Part shown: positions 23,518 through 33,301 of the stretch, piece after piece
Layout of the letters: the number at the start of each line of letters is the position of its first letter
How positions within the stretch are numbered: position 1 is the first letter of the stretch
Assembly: GCF_900114315.1 (NCBI RefSeq)
Contig: NZ_FOSQ01000008.1
Location: 62,001 to 126,000 of the forward strand
Length of the DNA: 64,000 nt
Reading direction: 5' to 3'
Origin: Falsiroseomonas stagni DSM 19981
GTDB lineage: Bacteria > Pseudomonadota > Alphaproteobacteria > Acetobacterales > Acetobacteraceae
The notes under the pieces: generated by a model
The model's database searches: none
The model's input: only the letters and a program-made list of their open reading frames with translations
Told to the model about the DNA's origin: nothing
Program-made: the position numbers and the translations under genes

Positions 23518-24693
23518 TCAGGCGCTTTCGTAGATGCGGGTCAGGCTGAATTCGCGGTGGCCGAGGATCTCGGCGGCCGTGAGTTCGCCATCGGCGGTGC
23601 GCAGCATGCAGTCCAGCAGCGCCTCACCGGCATCGTCCATGTTCATCCGCTTCTGCAGCAGGCCCGTGACATCCACGTCGATGTGTTCGGACATGGTGCG
23701 CTGGGTGCGCGGGTTGGCGGTGATCTTGATGACGGGGACGATCGGGTTGCCGATCACGTTGCCCTGGCCCGTCGGGAAGAAATGCACCGCGTAGCCGGAA
23801 GCGGCGCAGAGCGTCACCATCTCCGCGGCCGCGGAGCTGCTGTCCATGAACCAGAGGCCGGAATGGGTCGGCGCCTCCGCCTTGTCCAGCACGCCATCGA
23901 CCAGGCACTTCTTGCCGATCTTCTGGATGTTGCCGAGGGCCTTCTCCTCGATGGTGGTCAGGCCACCCTCGATGTTGCCCTTGGTGGGCTGGCTGTCGGA
24001 AAGATCGCTGGTCTTGTTCTTCTCGACGATCGCCTGGTAGCGGTCGAACATCGCCTGGAACTGCGTGCGAATCTCCGGCGTGCGGCAGCGCGCGGCGACC
24101 AGGTGCTCGCCACCCGTCAGCTCCGTCGTCTCGCCGAACACCAGCGTATTGCCGTTCTCCCAGAGCTTGTCGAAGGCATTGCCGTTGGTGGGGCAGGAGG
24201 CGAGGCCGGAGGTGGTGTCGCTCTCCCCGCACTTCGTCGAGACCCAGAGATCGACCACGGGCGCCTTGGTCTTCTTCAGCTTCGACGCGTGCTTCACCAT
24301 GCGGTAGGCCGCGCGCGACGCGCGGGCGATGGTGTTGATGTCGCCATGCTGCTCGATGCCGAAGAACTCGACCGGCTTGCCGGTGGCGGCGATGCCTTCC
24401 GCGATCTTGCCCGCCCAGCCCGGCTCGATGCCGATCACGACGACGCCGGCGACATTCGGGTTGGAGCCCGTGCCGATCAATGTACGAAAGTGCAGTTCAA
24501 GGTCGTAGCCGAATTGCAGGCGGCCATAGGCGTGCGGGATCGCCATGCAGCCCTTGATGTTGTTGGCCACGGCCTCGCACGCCGCGTTGGACAGATCGTC
24601 CACGGGGAGGAGGAGGACGTGGTTGCGCACGCCCATGCGGCCATTCTCGCGCCGCCAGCCTTCGAAGCTGGCGTTCTTCAGGTCGATGCCCAT
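23518..24693 (-). CDS. UxaA family hydrolase, large subunit (SuyB-like, sulfolactate sulfo-lyase beta)
   Basis: This 391-residue protein is the C-terminal module of UxaA-type dehydratases as a separate chain. Key stretches are [57 protein letters not shown] and [18 protein letters not shown]; the Cys-containing parts bind iron in this family. In UxaA (altronate dehydratase) both modules are fused; the split form with a ~95-residue partner is the architecture of (2R)-sulfolactate sulfo-lyase SuyAB, whose sequence, from memory, is close. Altronate- or galactarate-like substrates remain possible. The start is ATG 24693, 13 bp after the small-subunit gene. Confidence 0.8.
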   Translation of the reverse strand: MGIDLKNASFEGWRRENGRMGVRNHVLLLPVDDLSNAACEAVANNIKGCMAIPHAYGRLQFGYDLELHFRTLIGTGSNPNVAGVVVIGIEPGWAGKIAEGIAATGKPVEFFGIEQHGDINTIARASRAAYRMVKHASKLKKTKAPVVDLWVSTKCGESDTTSGLASCPTNGNAFDKLWENGNTLVFGETTELTGGEHLVAARCRTPEIRTQFQAMFDRYQAIVEKNKTSDLSDSQPTKGNIEGGLTTIEEKALGNIQKIGKKCLVDGVLDKAEAPTHSGLWFMDSSSAAAEMVTLCAASGYAVHFFPTGQGNVIGNPIVPVIKITANPRTQRTMSEHIDVDVTGLLQKRMNMDDAGEALLDCMLRTADGELTAAEILGHREFSLTRIYESA

Positions 24694-24706
24694 GATGCCG
24701 CCCCCC

Positions 24707-24991
24707 TTACCAGCGCTTCGTCTTGACGTTGTGGACATGGGCGTGTTCGCCCGCGCCGATATCGGCGACGGCACGGCCGATATCGATGCCGTACTTGATG
24801 ATGGTGTCGCCCTTGGCGATCGACCGGATCGCCAGCTTGTGACCGATGGGGATGTCGTTCCGGGCCTGGAACTCGATCATCTTGTCCTGGTCCATGATCC
24901 AGCCCGTCAGCGGCGTGCCGGCCGTCAGGCCTTCCACGACCACGACGCCCACGCTGTCACCTTCGTCATGGACGACGAAATGTATCGTCAT
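24707..24991 (-). CDS. UxaA family hydrolase, small subunit / SAF domain (SuyA-like)
   Basis: This 94-residue protein corresponds to the N-terminal SAF domain of UxaA. Motifs are [46 protein letters not shown] and the C-terminal [10 protein letters not shown]. This small subunit pairs with the large subunit encoded 13 bp downstream to form the active dehydratase/lyase. GGGGGAG lies 5 bases before the ATG at 24991. It is divergent from the aminotransferase gene, across 137 bp that must hold both promoters; I see no clear boxes there. Confidence 0.83.
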   Translation of the reverse strand: MTIHFVVHDEGDSVGVVVVEGLTAGTPLTGWIMDQDKMIEFQARNDIPIGHKLAIRSIAKGDTIIKYGIDIGRAVADIGAGEHAHVHNVKTKRW

Positions 24992-25128
24992 CGCGCTCCC
25001 CCCGAGAAATTCGTGCTGCCGCGCAGCCTAGGCGGGAGCCAGCCCCCCTTCAACCCGCCCCCTTCTACGAACCCCCGGGGATGTGCCATGCAGGGGGCAG
25101 GAAACACCAGCACAAGGGATCGGACGCC

Positions 25129-25995
25129 ATGGCGGGCGTATACTGGTACGGCGGCATCTGGTTCACCGAGGAGCCGAAGATCCTCGGCCCGATGGACCAC
25201 GCCTTCTGGCTGGGCTCCGTGATCTTCGATGGCGGGCGGTCCTTCGGCGGCGTGGCGCCGGACCTCGACCTGCATTCGGCCCGCGCGGTGCAATCCGCGC
25301 GCAACATGCTGATGAAGCCCACCATGACGGCCGCGCAGATCGAGGAATTGTGCCGCGAGGGCATCCGCCGCATGGGGCCGGAGGCGGAACTCTACATCCG
25401 CCCCATGTTCTTCGTGCGCAAGGGGCTCGGCGCCGCGCGGCCCGATCCGGACAGCACGGATTTCATCCTGGCGATCTATGACAGCCCGCTGCCGCCCTAC
25501 AAGGGCTTCAGCGCCTGCATGGCGCCCCAGCGCCGCCCCGCGCCCGACCAGGCGCCGACGGATGCCAAGGCGGCCGCGCTCTATCCCAACGGGTCCCGCG
25601 CCGCGCTCTTCGCGCAGCAGAAGGGGTTCGACAATGCGGTGGTCTGCGACCCCATCGGCAATGTCGCGGAATTCGCCAGCGCGAACCTGATGCTGGCCAA
25701 GGGCGGCCGCGTCATCACCCCCGCGCCGAACGGCACCTTCCTGGCCGGCATCACCCGCGCCCGCGTCATCGCCCTGCTGCGCGACGCCGGCGTGGTGGTG
25801 GAGGAACGCGCGGTGAAGCCGGAGGAATTGCTGGAGGCGGACGAGATCTTCTCCACCGGCAACTACGGCAAGGTGCTGCCCTGCACCAACTACGAAGGCC
25901 GCGCCATGCAGCCAGGGCCGCTCGCCCAGAAGGCAAGGACGCTCTACTTCGACTGGGCGGAGCAGCACTGGCGCGTGCTGCCGAAGGTCGGCTGA
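25129..25995 (+). CDS. Class IV (branched-chain type) aminotransferase
   Basis: This 288-residue PLP enzyme has the fold-type IV pattern: WYGGIWFTEEPKILGPMDHA, HAFWLGSVIFDGGRSF, ELYIRPMFFV, the PLP-lysine region DAKAAALYPNGSRA, DPIGNVAEFASANLML and FLAGITRARVIALL. Branched-chain amino acid transamination (IlvE) is the most likely role, but D-amino acid or aminodeoxychorismate-type activities share the fold, and the residues around the Lys (AAALYPNG) differ from canonical IlvE (ASGNYLNS-like). Start 25129 (MAGVYWYGG) matches homologue N-termini. Confidence 0.83.
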   Translation: MAGVYWYGGIWFTEEPKILGPMDHAFWLGSVIFDGGRSFGGVAPDLDLHSARAVQSARNMLMKPTMTAAQIEELCREGIRRMGPEAELYIRPMFFVRKGLGAARPDPDSTDFILAIYDSPLPPYKGFSACMAPQRRPAPDQAPTDAKAAALYPNGSRAALFAQQKGFDNAVVCDPIGNVAEFASANLMLAKGGRVITPAPNGTFLAGITRARVIALLRDAGVVVEERAVKPEELLEADEIFSTGNYGKVLPCTNYEGRAMQPGPLAQKARTLYFDWAEQHWRVLPKVG

Positions 25996-26040
25996 ACCGG
26001 CCAGCCGGTAACGCCAGGGTGAACGCTTCGCCCCGGCGTT
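25996..26040 (+). terminator. Double hairpin after the aminotransferase gene
   Basis: Directly after the stop codon come ACCGG-CCAG-CCGGT (25996-26009) and a longer stem. The longer stem pairs AACGCC (26010-26015) with GGCGTT (26035-26040), continued by GGGTGAA (26017-26023) with TTCGCCC (26027-26033), one internal mismatch and one wobble. A U-tract is missing, but the stem is strong. Confidence 0.45.
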
Positions 26041-26166
26041 AAGATGACAGTTACGGGCGTCCCCGATCTCTGCCAGGGGACGCCAGCATGGCCGCGCCAT
26101 GCCCGAGGCGTCCCCGACCCAACCCCGCGCGCCATCCGTCGGCGCACGGGATTGCCAGGGACCGCC

Positions 26167-27126
26167 ATGCCCAGCGAATTCGCCCGATTGACGATCCTCG
26201 TCGTGGATGACGACCCGACCATGCGGTCCGTCATCACCAGCGCGCTGCGCGCGGCCGGCTGCAACCAGGTGCGCCAGGCCTCCAATGGCGAACAGGCGCT
26301 GAACATCGTCCGCCAATCCCAGATCGACCTCATCACCTGCGACTGCCAGATGGCGCCGGTGGATGGGCTCACCTTCGTGCGGCGCCTGCGCGAATTGCCG
26401 GAGGGCGCCAGCAAGCCCGTGGTGATGCTGACGGCGAACAACCGGCCGGAGGATGCCTGGGCGGGGCGGGAGCTCAAGGTCTCCGCCTGGCTGGTCAAGC
26501 CGATCACGCCGCAGGCCGTCATCAAGCGCGTCGCCGGCGTGCTGGGGCTGAACATCGGCACGGCCGATGTGCCGGAGGATGTGCTGACCGCCCTGGCCGA
26601 TGCCTATGAGAAGCGGCTGCCGAACGAGATCCAGACGCTGGAAGGCATCGCCGCGCGCCTGCCCGCGCGGCCCGAGCATTTCAACATGACCATCCAGGAC
26701 CTGGTGCGGCGCCTGCATGTGGTGAAGGGCCAGGCGGGCACGCTGGGCTACGCGCTGCTGGGGTCGGTCGCCGGGGAGGTACATGACGTGCTGCAGGAGG
26801 CCGAGCGCATCCTGGACGATGGCGACACCTTCCGGCCCGAGCTGATCCGGCTGGTGGAAAGCGGCTTCAAGGTGATGCGGCTGATCGTGGACCGCAATGT
26901 GCGCGGCACGGCGGGCGCGGTCGGCGCCAAGGTGCTGTCGGACATCGCCGCCTTCGCGCGGCCGCTGCACGCCCGCATCGTGGCCGCGGCCGAGGCGGCG
27001 GAAGCGGCCGAGCGCCAGCGGCGCGACCACCATTCGGACGTGCTGCTGGCCTCCGAACAGCACCGGCTGATCGTGGAACGGCGCATCCGGCTGACGCAGG
27101 CGGAATTCGCCGAGAAGGACCGGTAG
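26167..27126 (+). CDS. Response regulator with receiver (REC) and histidine phosphotransfer (HPt) domains
   Basis: This 319-residue protein has a REC domain (about 10-130) with acidic VVDDDP, phospho-accepting Asp59 in LITCDCQM, VVMLTANN and the Lys in WLVKPITP. It then has an HPt-type helical domain carrying HVVKGQAGTLGY, with His184 as the likely phospho-His (HxxKG). There is no DNA-binding or enzymatic output. It is encoded 4 bp upstream of the hybrid histidine kinase and very likely shares its phosphorelay, as a shuttle or phosphate sink. The Glu-rich C-terminus (AAEAAEAAERQRRDHHSD) may be a coiled coil. Confidence 0.85.
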   Translation: MPSEFARLTILVVDDDPTMRSVITSALRAAGCNQVRQASNGEQALNIVRQSQIDLITCDCQMAPVDGLTFVRRLRELPEGASKPVVMLTANNRPEDAWAGRELKVSAWLVKPITPQAVIKRVAGVLGLNIGTADVPEDVLTALADAYEKRLPNEIQTLEGIAARLPARPEHFNMTIQDLVRRLHVVKGQAGTLGYALLGSVAGEVHDVLQEAERILDDGDTFRPELIRLVESGFKVMRLIVDRNVRGTAGAVGAKVLSDIAAFARPLHARIVAAAEAAEAAERQRRDHHSDVLLASEQHRLIVERRIRLTQAEFAEKDR

Positions 27127-27130
27127 GGGC

Positions 27131-29725
27131 ATGAACGCCATCTCCTCAGCACGCCAGCGCGCCAGCGCCCCGCCACCACGGCGCGCCGGCGTCGTCGCCC
27201 TGCTGCGGCCCTGGCTGGCCCTGCCGCTGCTGCTGGCCCTGCTGTGGGTCGGCATCGGCCTGCAGGTGAGGGAGATGGCGCGGCAGACGGAAGCCGCGGC
27301 GGAGCGCGACACCGCGAACCTGGCGCGCAGCGTCGAACAGCACATGATCCGCAGCATCGACCAGCTGGACCAGGCACTGCGCTTCATGCAGTCCGCCTAC
27401 CGGCACGACCCCGCGGGCTTCAACCTGCTGGAATGGACCGACGCCTATTTCGCCGGCGGCGGGCCCACGGTGCAGATCGCGATGATCGGGCCGGATGGGC
27501 GGCTGATGGCGTCCGGCCTCAACGGCGCCACGGTGACGACGCCGGTGGACCTGTCGGATCGCGAGCATTTCCGCGTCCATCTCGGCGCCACGGAGGACAG
27601 GCTGTTCATCAGCCGGCCGGTGCTGGGGCGCGTCAGCCAGCGGCAGACCATCCAGTTCACCCGCGCGCTGCGCAGCCGCGACGGCGCCTTCGGTGGCGTC
27701 ATCGTCATCTCGCTCGACCCGGAGCTGCTGTCCGCGCCCTATGACCTGCTGGAACTCGGCGCGGGCGGGCTGCTGCTGGCGGGGACGGATGGCGTGATCC
27801 GCGCCTGGGCGCCGCGCGGGACGCAGCCGCAGAGCCAGTTGATCGGCCAGACCCTGCCCGCGCCGATGGCCCGCGCCTTCGCGGCATCGGCCCAGGGCAG
27901 CATCCTGGATGACGGGCAGCTGGATGGCGTGAAGCGGCTGCTGAGCTTCCGGCAGGTGGACGATCATCCGCTGGTGGTGGCGGTGGGCGTCGATTTCGGC
28001 TCCGCCTTCGCCGATTTCCGCGGCCTGCGCGACCGCTTCGTGATCGCGGGGCTGGTGCTGAGTCTGGCGGTGCTGCTGGTGGGGCCCTTCCTGCTGATGC
28101 AGCGGGCGCGGCGCATCCGGTCCGAACACGCGCTGCGGGACACGCTGCGCGGCATGGACCAGGGCGTGGTGATGGCCGGGCTCGATGGCCGCGTGCTGGT
28201 GGCCAATCTGCGGGCGGCGGAGCTGCTGGACCTCGACCCGCGGCTGCTGGACCGGGGGCGGCGCATCAAGCCGATCCTGCGGCTGCTGGGCCAGGCGGAT
28301 ATCAGCCACCGCCGCGGCCACCGGCAGCGCGTCTACCTCCGCACCCGCAGCGATGGCAGCCGGGTGGAGACCAAGGCGATCCGCACCGAACAGGGAAGCC
28401 TGCTGCTGACCTGCACGGATGTGACGGAACAGCAGGCGGCGATCGCCGCCCAGGCCGCGGCGCGCGCGGCGGCGGAGGCGGCGAGCCGGACCAAATCCGA
28501 GTTCCTGGCCAATATGAGCCACGAGATCCGCACGCCGATGAACGGCGTGATCGGCATGATCCAGGTGCTGCGCCATTCCGGCCTGAACCAGCACCAGCGC
28601 GACATGTGCGAGGTGATCACGCGGTCCGCGTCATCGCTGCTGACCGTGCTGAACGACATCCTGGACTATTCCAAGCTGGAAGCCGGGCGGCTGGAGCTGG
28701 AGCCGAAGCCGGCGCGGCTGGAGGTGCTGGCGCGCGACGTGGCGGAGCTGATGCGCCATGCGGCGGAGGCGAAGTCCATCGGCCTGTGGTTCCAGAACTG
28801 GTCCGCCCTGCCGCCGGTGATGATCGACCCGACGCGCATGCGCCAGATCATGTCCAACCTGCTCTCCAACGCCATCAAGTTCAGCGACAAGGGCGAGATC
28901 GCCGTGACGCTGGAGGCGGAGCCCGATCCCGCGGCGCCCGACACCCGCGTGCTGGTGCGGCTCTGCGTGGAGGACCAGGGCATCGGCATGTCGGAGGAGG
29001 AGGTCTCCCGCCTGTTTGTCCGCTTCACGCAGGTGGACAGTTCATCGACGCGGCGCTTCGGCGGCACGGGCCTCGGCCTCGCCATCACGCGGGACCTGGT
29101 GAAGATGATGGGCGGCCACATCGAGGTGAGCAGCCGCCCGGGGCTGGGCAGCGAATTCGTCGTGCACCTGTCCCTGCCCGTCAGCCCGGAGGAGCCGCGG
29201 CCGGAGCGCGAGGTGGTGGAGGAGACGGCGCCGGAAGGCCCCGTGCATCACCTCAACATCCTGGTGGCGGAGGATGACGAGGTGAACCGCGTGGTCATCC
29301 GGTCGCTCCTGGCGCCGGGCGCGCATGAGGTGACCTTCGCGGAGAACGGGTCGAAGGCCGTGCATGCGGCGCAGGGGGAGCCCTTCGACCTGATCCTGAT
29401 GGACGTGATGATGCCGGAGATGGACGGGCCCACGGCCACGCGCTGGATCCGGGAGAATCCGGGCCCGAACCGGGAGACGCCGATCATCGCGCTGACCGCC
29501 AATGCGATGTCGGGGGACCGGGAACGCTACCTCGGCCTTGGCATGACGGCCTATGTCAGCAAGCCGATCTCGCGGCGGGAATTGTACGCGACGATCGAGA
29601 CGACGCTGGGCTTCCGGGCTTTCCCGCGCAATGACGCGCCGGTGGAGCGGGCGGAGCCGGAGGCGGAAGTGGCGGATGACCTGGGCAACGCCTTCGACGA
29701 CCTGCTGGCGGAGCTGAAGGCGTAG
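27131..29725 (+). CDS. Hybrid sensor histidine kinase/response regulator
   Basis: This 864-residue inner-membrane kinase has, in order: TM1 (about 24-44); a periplasmic PDC/Cache-like sensor (45-300, [13 protein letters not shown] and [11 protein letters not shown] typical); TM2 (302-325); a PAS-like region (338-430); HisKA with His about 464 in [17 protein letters not shown]; an ATPase (N box [10 protein letters not shown]1 EDQGIGM, G2 GGTGLGLAI); and a C-terminal REC with Asp about 760 in [13 protein letters not shown]. The Cache-type sensor suggests an extracellular small ligand. Phosphate probably moves His464 to the REC Asp to the His of the adjacent REC-HPt protein. Confidence 0.93.
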   Translation: MNAISSARQRASAPPPRRAGVVALLRPWLALPLLLALLWVGIGLQVREMARQTEAAAERDTANLARSVEQHMIRSIDQLDQALRFMQSAYRHDPAGFNLLEWTDAYFAGGGPTVQIAMIGPDGRLMASGLNGATVTTPVDLSDREHFRVHLGATEDRLFISRPVLGRVSQRQTIQFTRALRSRDGAFGGVIVISLDPELLSAPYDLLELGAGGLLLAGTDGVIRAWAPRGTQPQSQLIGQTLPAPMARAFAASAQGSILDDGQLDGVKRLLSFRQVDDHPLVVAVGVDFGSAFADFRGLRDRFVIAGLVLSLAVLLVGPFLLMQRARRIRSEHALRDTLRGMDQGVVMAGLDGRVLVANLRAAELLDLDPRLLDRGRRIKPILRLLGQADISHRRGHRQRVYLRTRSDGSRVETKAIRTEQGSLLLTCTDVTEQQAAIAAQAAARAAAEAASRTKSEFLANMSHEIRTPMNGVIGMIQVLRHSGLNQHQRDMCEVITRSASSLLTVLNDILDYSKLEAGRLELEPKPARLEVLARDVAELMRHAAEAKSIGLWFQNWSALPPVMIDPTRMRQIMSNLLSNAIKFSDKGEIAVTLEAEPDPAAPDTRVLVRLCVEDQGIGMSEEEVSRLFVRFTQVDSSSTRRFGGTGLGLAITRDLVKMMGGHIEVSSRPGLGSEFVVHLSLPVSPEEPRPEREVVEETAPEGPVHHLNILVAEDDEVNRVVIRSLLAPGAHEVTFAENGSKAVHAAQGEPFDLILMDVMMPEMDGPTATRWIRENPGPNRETPIIALTANAMSGDRERYLGLGMTAYVSKPISRRELYATIETTLGFRAFPRNDAPVERAEPEAEVADDLGNAFDDLLAELKA

Positions 29726-29732
29726 GCCCGCT

Positions 29733-30647
29733 TCATACCGGTTGTTCCAGAAGCAGCTGTTCCAGCATCGCGCGGTCGGGCGTCGCGCCATCCCGCGCGC
29801 GCAGGCCGCCGGCGGCGGAGGCGAAGCGCATGGCGCGGTCCACGGGCTGGCCCTCCGCCACCGCCAGCGCATAGGCGCCGTGGAAGACATCGCCGGCGCC
29901 GGTGGTGTTGGTGGCCTGGACGCGGAAGGCGGGCGTCACGCGCGGGGTCGGGTCCTCGGCCGTCATCCACAGCGTCCCCTTCTCCCCCCGCGTCACGGCG
30001 GCGACCTTGCAGCCATCGGCGATGGCCTTGCGCAGCGCATCCACGGGCTTCAGGCCCGGCGCGTAGTTGCCGAGGCCGGGCTGGGAGAAGACCGCATGGT
30101 CCACGCGGGGGATGAGGTCGAGGAGGATGCGCGTCTCGCTCTTCTCCCCGTCGATCACCGTGGGGATCCCCCGCGCGCGGGCGTAGTCCAGCGCGGCGGC
30201 GCTGCCTTCGGGCCAGCGCGGGTCGCAGAGGAAGGCCCGGGCCGTGTCCAGCAGATGCAGCGGCAGCCAGGCGGGATCGGTGCCGAGGTTGTCGCCGCGA
30301 TAGGCGAAGATGCTGCGCTCCCCCACCGGATCCACCAGCACGGCGGAGACCGGGGTGCGGGCATGGGGCGCGCGGCGGCAATGGGCGACGTTGACGCCCT
30401 GCGCGGCCAGGGCTTCCAGCAGCGGCGTGCCGTTCAGGTCATCGCCGACGCGGCCCCAGAAGATGCAGTCGCCGCCGAGGCGGCTGACCGCGATGGAGGC
30501 ATTGGCCGCCAGGCCCCCGGCGCCGAGGGCATAGGAGGTGGCCCGATTCTTCGATGGCGGCTGAACGACCTCCTGGACATGGAAGGTGTGGTCCATCACG
30601 ACGGAGCCGAGGCAGACCACGATGGGTCGGAGTGCGGGGAGGGTCAT
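29733..30647 (-). CDS. PfkB family carbohydrate kinase (YihV-like)
   Basis: This 304-residue ribokinase-fold enzyme has VVCLGSVVMDHTFHV, GAGGLAANASIAVSRLGG (substrate lid/GG motif), RGDNLG, and the C-terminal catalytic/anion-hole signature NTTGAGDVFHGAYALA. Features shared with sulfofructose kinase YihV, from memory, are VMD after the first strand, CDPRWPEGS and DHAVFSQPGL, but other sugar kinases of this subgroup cannot be excluded. The ATG at 30647 overlaps the divergent pseudouridine synthase ATG. It is convergent with the hybrid kinase gene, 7 bp apart. Confidence 0.87.
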   Translation of the reverse strand: MTLPALRPIVVCLGSVVMDHTFHVQEVVQPPSKNRATSYALGAGGLAANASIAVSRLGGDCIFWGRVGDDLNGTPLLEALAAQGVNVAHCRRAPHARTPVSAVLVDPVGERSIFAYRGDNLGTDPAWLPLHLLDTARAFLCDPRWPEGSAAALDYARARGIPTVIDGEKSETRILLDLIPRVDHAVFSQPGLGNYAPGLKPVDALRKAIADGCKVAAVTRGEKGTLWMTAEDPTPRVTPAFRVQATNTTGAGDVFHGAYALAVAEGQPVDRAMRFASAAGGLRARDGATPDRAMLEQLLLEQPV

Positions 30648-31344
30648 GGCGCCCAGGGTTCCATCGCGGGGGGGTTCACGCCAAGCGGCAATTGCGCCGC
30701 CCGACTGGTTGCGCGCGCGCATCCTGCATCTGGGGCCGGAGGTGATGGTGCTGGACAAGCCCGCGGGCCTGCCGGTCTCGGCACGGGGCGGGGAGAGCCT
30801 GGAGGCGTGGCTGCCGGCGCTGCGCCTCGGCAAGAAGCGGGACCCGCAGCCCGCGCACCGGCTGGACCAGGACACGGCGGGCTGCCTGGTGCTGGGACGC
30901 ACGGCGCCGATGCTGGCGCGGATCAACGGCCTGTTTGCCGACCGGCGCGTGGCCAAGACCTACTGGGCGGTGGTGCGCGGCGGGCCTGCCGCCGAAGCCG
31001 GCGTGATCGATGCGCCCCTGCTGAAGGTGAGCAGCGCGGCGAAGGGCTGGCGGATGGTGGTGGACGCGAAGGGCGATCCCGCGCGCACCGCCTGGCGGGT
31101 GCTCGGGCGCGGTGACGGGATCACGCTGCTGGAGATGGCGCCGGAGACGGGACGCACCCACCAGCTGCGCGTGCATTGCGCGCATCTCGGCTGCCCGATC
31201 CTGGGGGATGCGATGTATGGCGGCGGCGCCGGGCAGCTGCATCTGCTGGCCCGCGCCATCGCCCTGCCGCTGGAGCCAGCATTGCGGGTGGAGGCGCCGG
31301 TGCCCGGGCATATGCGCGCGGCGGTGGCGCGCTGCGGGATGTGA
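30646..31344 (+). CDS. RluA family pseudouridine synthase
   Basis: This 232-residue enzyme has the RluA catalytic motif PAHRLDQDTAGCLVL with the essential Asp, preceded by VMVLDKPAGLPVSA and followed by ETGRTHQLRVHCAHLGCPILGD. It converts specific uridines in rRNA or tRNA to pseudouridine; no S4 domain is visible, so it is an RluA/RluC-short type. ATG 30646 has GGGGAGGG just upstream. A later start is possible, since the first ~22 residues are of low complexity, but in-frame alternatives lack ribosome sites. Confidence 0.88.
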   Translation: MAPRVPSRGGSRQAAIAPPDWLRARILHLGPEVMVLDKPAGLPVSARGGESLEAWLPALRLGKKRDPQPAHRLDQDTAGCLVLGRTAPMLARINGLFADRRVAKTYWAVVRGGPAAEAGVIDAPLLKVSSAAKGWRMVVDAKGDPARTAWRVLGRGDGITLLEMAPETGRTHQLRVHCAHLGCPILGDAMYGGGAGQLHLLARAIALPLEPALRVEAPVPGHMRAAVARCGM

Positions 31345-31351
31345 CGGGCGG

Positions 31352-33301
31352 CTACCGCACGCGCAATTCCGACCGGGCGGAGACGCCATCCGCGTCCAGC
31401 ACGGTGATGCGGTAGAAGCCGGGGCCGGGCGGGGTCCAGGCGGCCTCCCGCCGCGCGCGCTCCGCCGCCAGCGGCGCGCCATCCACCAGGAAGGTCAGGG
31501 GGCGGCGGCCGCCGGTGGCGCGGATGGTGACGGGGCCGCCCTCCGCCAGCACGGCGCCTTGCATGGGGAACAGAAGGCGCAGCCGGTCCGCGGCCTCCGC
31601 GAAGGGTTGCGCGGCGGGGCGGATATGCAGGGGGTCCCTCGGCGCGGCGGGGAGCAACGCGAAGCTGCGGGCCAGCACCGGCAGGGCGGCGGCGCGGCCC
31701 GTCAGGCCGGGGATGGGCGTGCCGTCGGGGCGACCCACCCAGATTCCGGCGACATGGCGCCGGTCGAGCCCCAGCGCCCAGGCATCCCGCCCGCCCCAGC
31801 TCGTGCCGGTCTTCCAGGCGATGCCCGGCGGGCCGCCGCCGGGGAAGGGTTGCACGAGGATGCCGGCGACGGCGGCGGCGGCGTGGGGCACGATCACATC
31901 GGTGCGGGGCGGTGGCGGGCCGGGGATGGCGGTCAGTGGCGCCGCGCGCCCGCCATCGCCCAGCAGCCCGTGCAGCGCCACCAATTCCCGCAGCGTCGTG
32001 CCGGCGCCGCCCAAGGCCAGCGGCAGGCTGGGCTCCGCGCCCGGTGGCAGCCGGGGCGGGCTGCCGGCGGCTTTCAGCGCGGCGGCGTAGCGCAGCGCGC
32101 CGACCTCCTGCAGCAGGGCCACCGCGGGCAGGTTGAGCGACTGGCGCAGCGCATCGGCGGCCGTCACGCGCCCCGTGAATTCGCGGGAGAAATTCTCCGG
32201 CGCATAGCTGCCGAAGCGGAGTGCGATGTCGCTGACGATGGTGTCGGGCCGCGCCACGCCCCCCTCGAAGGCCAAGGCGTAGAGGAAGGGCTTCTGGGCG
32301 GAGCCGGGGGAGCGGATGGCGCGCGTCAAATCCAGCATCCCCGCCCGCGACTCCACGCCGAAGCTGCCGCCGACCAGGGCGCGGATCGCGCGCGTCTCGA
32401 CCTCCGCCACCACCAGGGCGATGGCGGCGCGGTCCGGCAGGCCGCGCAGCGCCTCCTCCGCCAAACGTTCCACCGCGCGTTGCAGGTCGCGGTCCAGCGT
32501 CGTCGCGATGCGGGCGCCGGGCGGCGCACCCCGGGAAACCTCTCGCGCCAGATGCGGCGCCAGGCGGGGCATGGGCAGGCGGCTTGCGGGGACGGGCTCA
32601 GCCAGCGCCACGGCACGTTCATCGGCGTTGACGGCGCCGGCGCCGGCGGCGCGGGCCAGCAGCACGGCATCCCGCGCGCGGCGGGCGGCATCGGCATGGC
32701 GGTCGGGGCGCAAGGCTTCGGGACGGCGTGCCAGGGCCACCAGAAGCGCGGCTTCCGCCGCATCCAGCTGCGCGGGCGGGCGGCCGAACCAGGCGAGCGA
32801 CCCGGCGCGCAGCCCTTCGAGGTTGCCGCCCTGCGGTGCGAGGGTCAGCCAGACTCCCAAAATTTCGTCCTTGGTGAAACGGGCTTCGAGCTGGAAGGCG
32901 CGGGCGATCTCGATGAGCTTGGACCGCAGCGTGCGCGGCCGGGGTTCCAGCAGGCGGGCGGCCTGCATGGTCAGGGTCGATCCGCCGGAGACCACCTGCC
33001 CCGCTTGCACCCATTGCAGGGCGGCGCGGGCCAGGGCGATGGGGTCCACGCCGGGATGCCAGTGGAAGCGCCGGTCCTCCGCCGCCAGCAGCATGGCGGT
33101 CAGGTGGGGCGGCACATCGGCCACATTGGTCGGCAGGCGCCACACGCCGCCCGGGGCGGGCAGGACGGAAAGGGTCCTCCCCTGCCCGTCCAGCACCTCC
33201 ACCCCCGCGGTGAGGCGGGAGAGGTCGGGCGGCAGCGCCCGGTCCGCGGCGATGACCGCCGCGGCGCAGGCGATCAGCGCGAGGCCAAGCCGTTTCATCA
33301 A
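31352..33301 (-). CDS. pbpC: Penicillin-binding protein 1C
   Basis: This 649-residue bifunctional peptidoglycan synthase has an N-terminal anchor (LGLALIACAAAVIAA), a GT51 glycosyltransferase (AAEDRRFHWHPGVDP with catalytic Glu, GGSTLTMQAARL), a transpeptidase with SPGSAQKP (active Ser about 330), SLNLP and KTGTSWG (about 495), and a C-terminal BiPBP_C beta domain (about 560-649). The start overlaps the stop of the alpha-2-macroglobulin gene (ATGA). PbpC and bacterial alpha-2-macroglobulin are a well-known pair: the macroglobulin traps proteases after envelope breach and PBP1C repairs the wall. Confidence 0.95.
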   Translation of the reverse strand: MMKRLGLALIACAAAVIAADRALPPDLSRLTAGVEVLDGQGRTLSVLPAPGGVWRLPTNVADVPPHLTAMLLAAEDRRFHWHPGVDPIALARAALQWVQAGQVVSGGSTLTMQAARLLEPRPRTLRSKLIEIARAFQLEARFTKDEILGVWLTLAPQGGNLEGLRAGSLAWFGRPPAQLDAAEAALLVALARRPEALRPDRHADAARRARDAVLLARAAGAGAVNADERAVALAEPVPASRLPMPRLAPHLAREVSRGAPPGARIATTLDRDLQRAVERLAEEALRGLPDRAAIALVVAEVETRAIRALVGGSFGVESRAGMLDLTRAIRSPGSAQKPFLYALAFEGGVARPDTIVSDIALRFGSYAPENFSREFTGRVTAADALRQSLNLPAVALLQEVGALRYAAALKAAGSPPRLPPGAEPSLPLALGGAGTTLRELVALHGLLGDGGRAAPLTAIPGPPPPRTDVIVPHAAAAVAGILVQPFPGGGPPGIAWKTGTSWGGRDAWALGLDRRHVAGIWVGRPDGTPIPGLTGRAAALPVLARSFALLPAAPRDPLHIRPAAQPFAEAADRLRLLFPMQGAVLAEGGPVTIRATGGRRPLTFLVDGAPLAAERARREAAWTPPGPGFYRITVLDADGVSARSELRVR

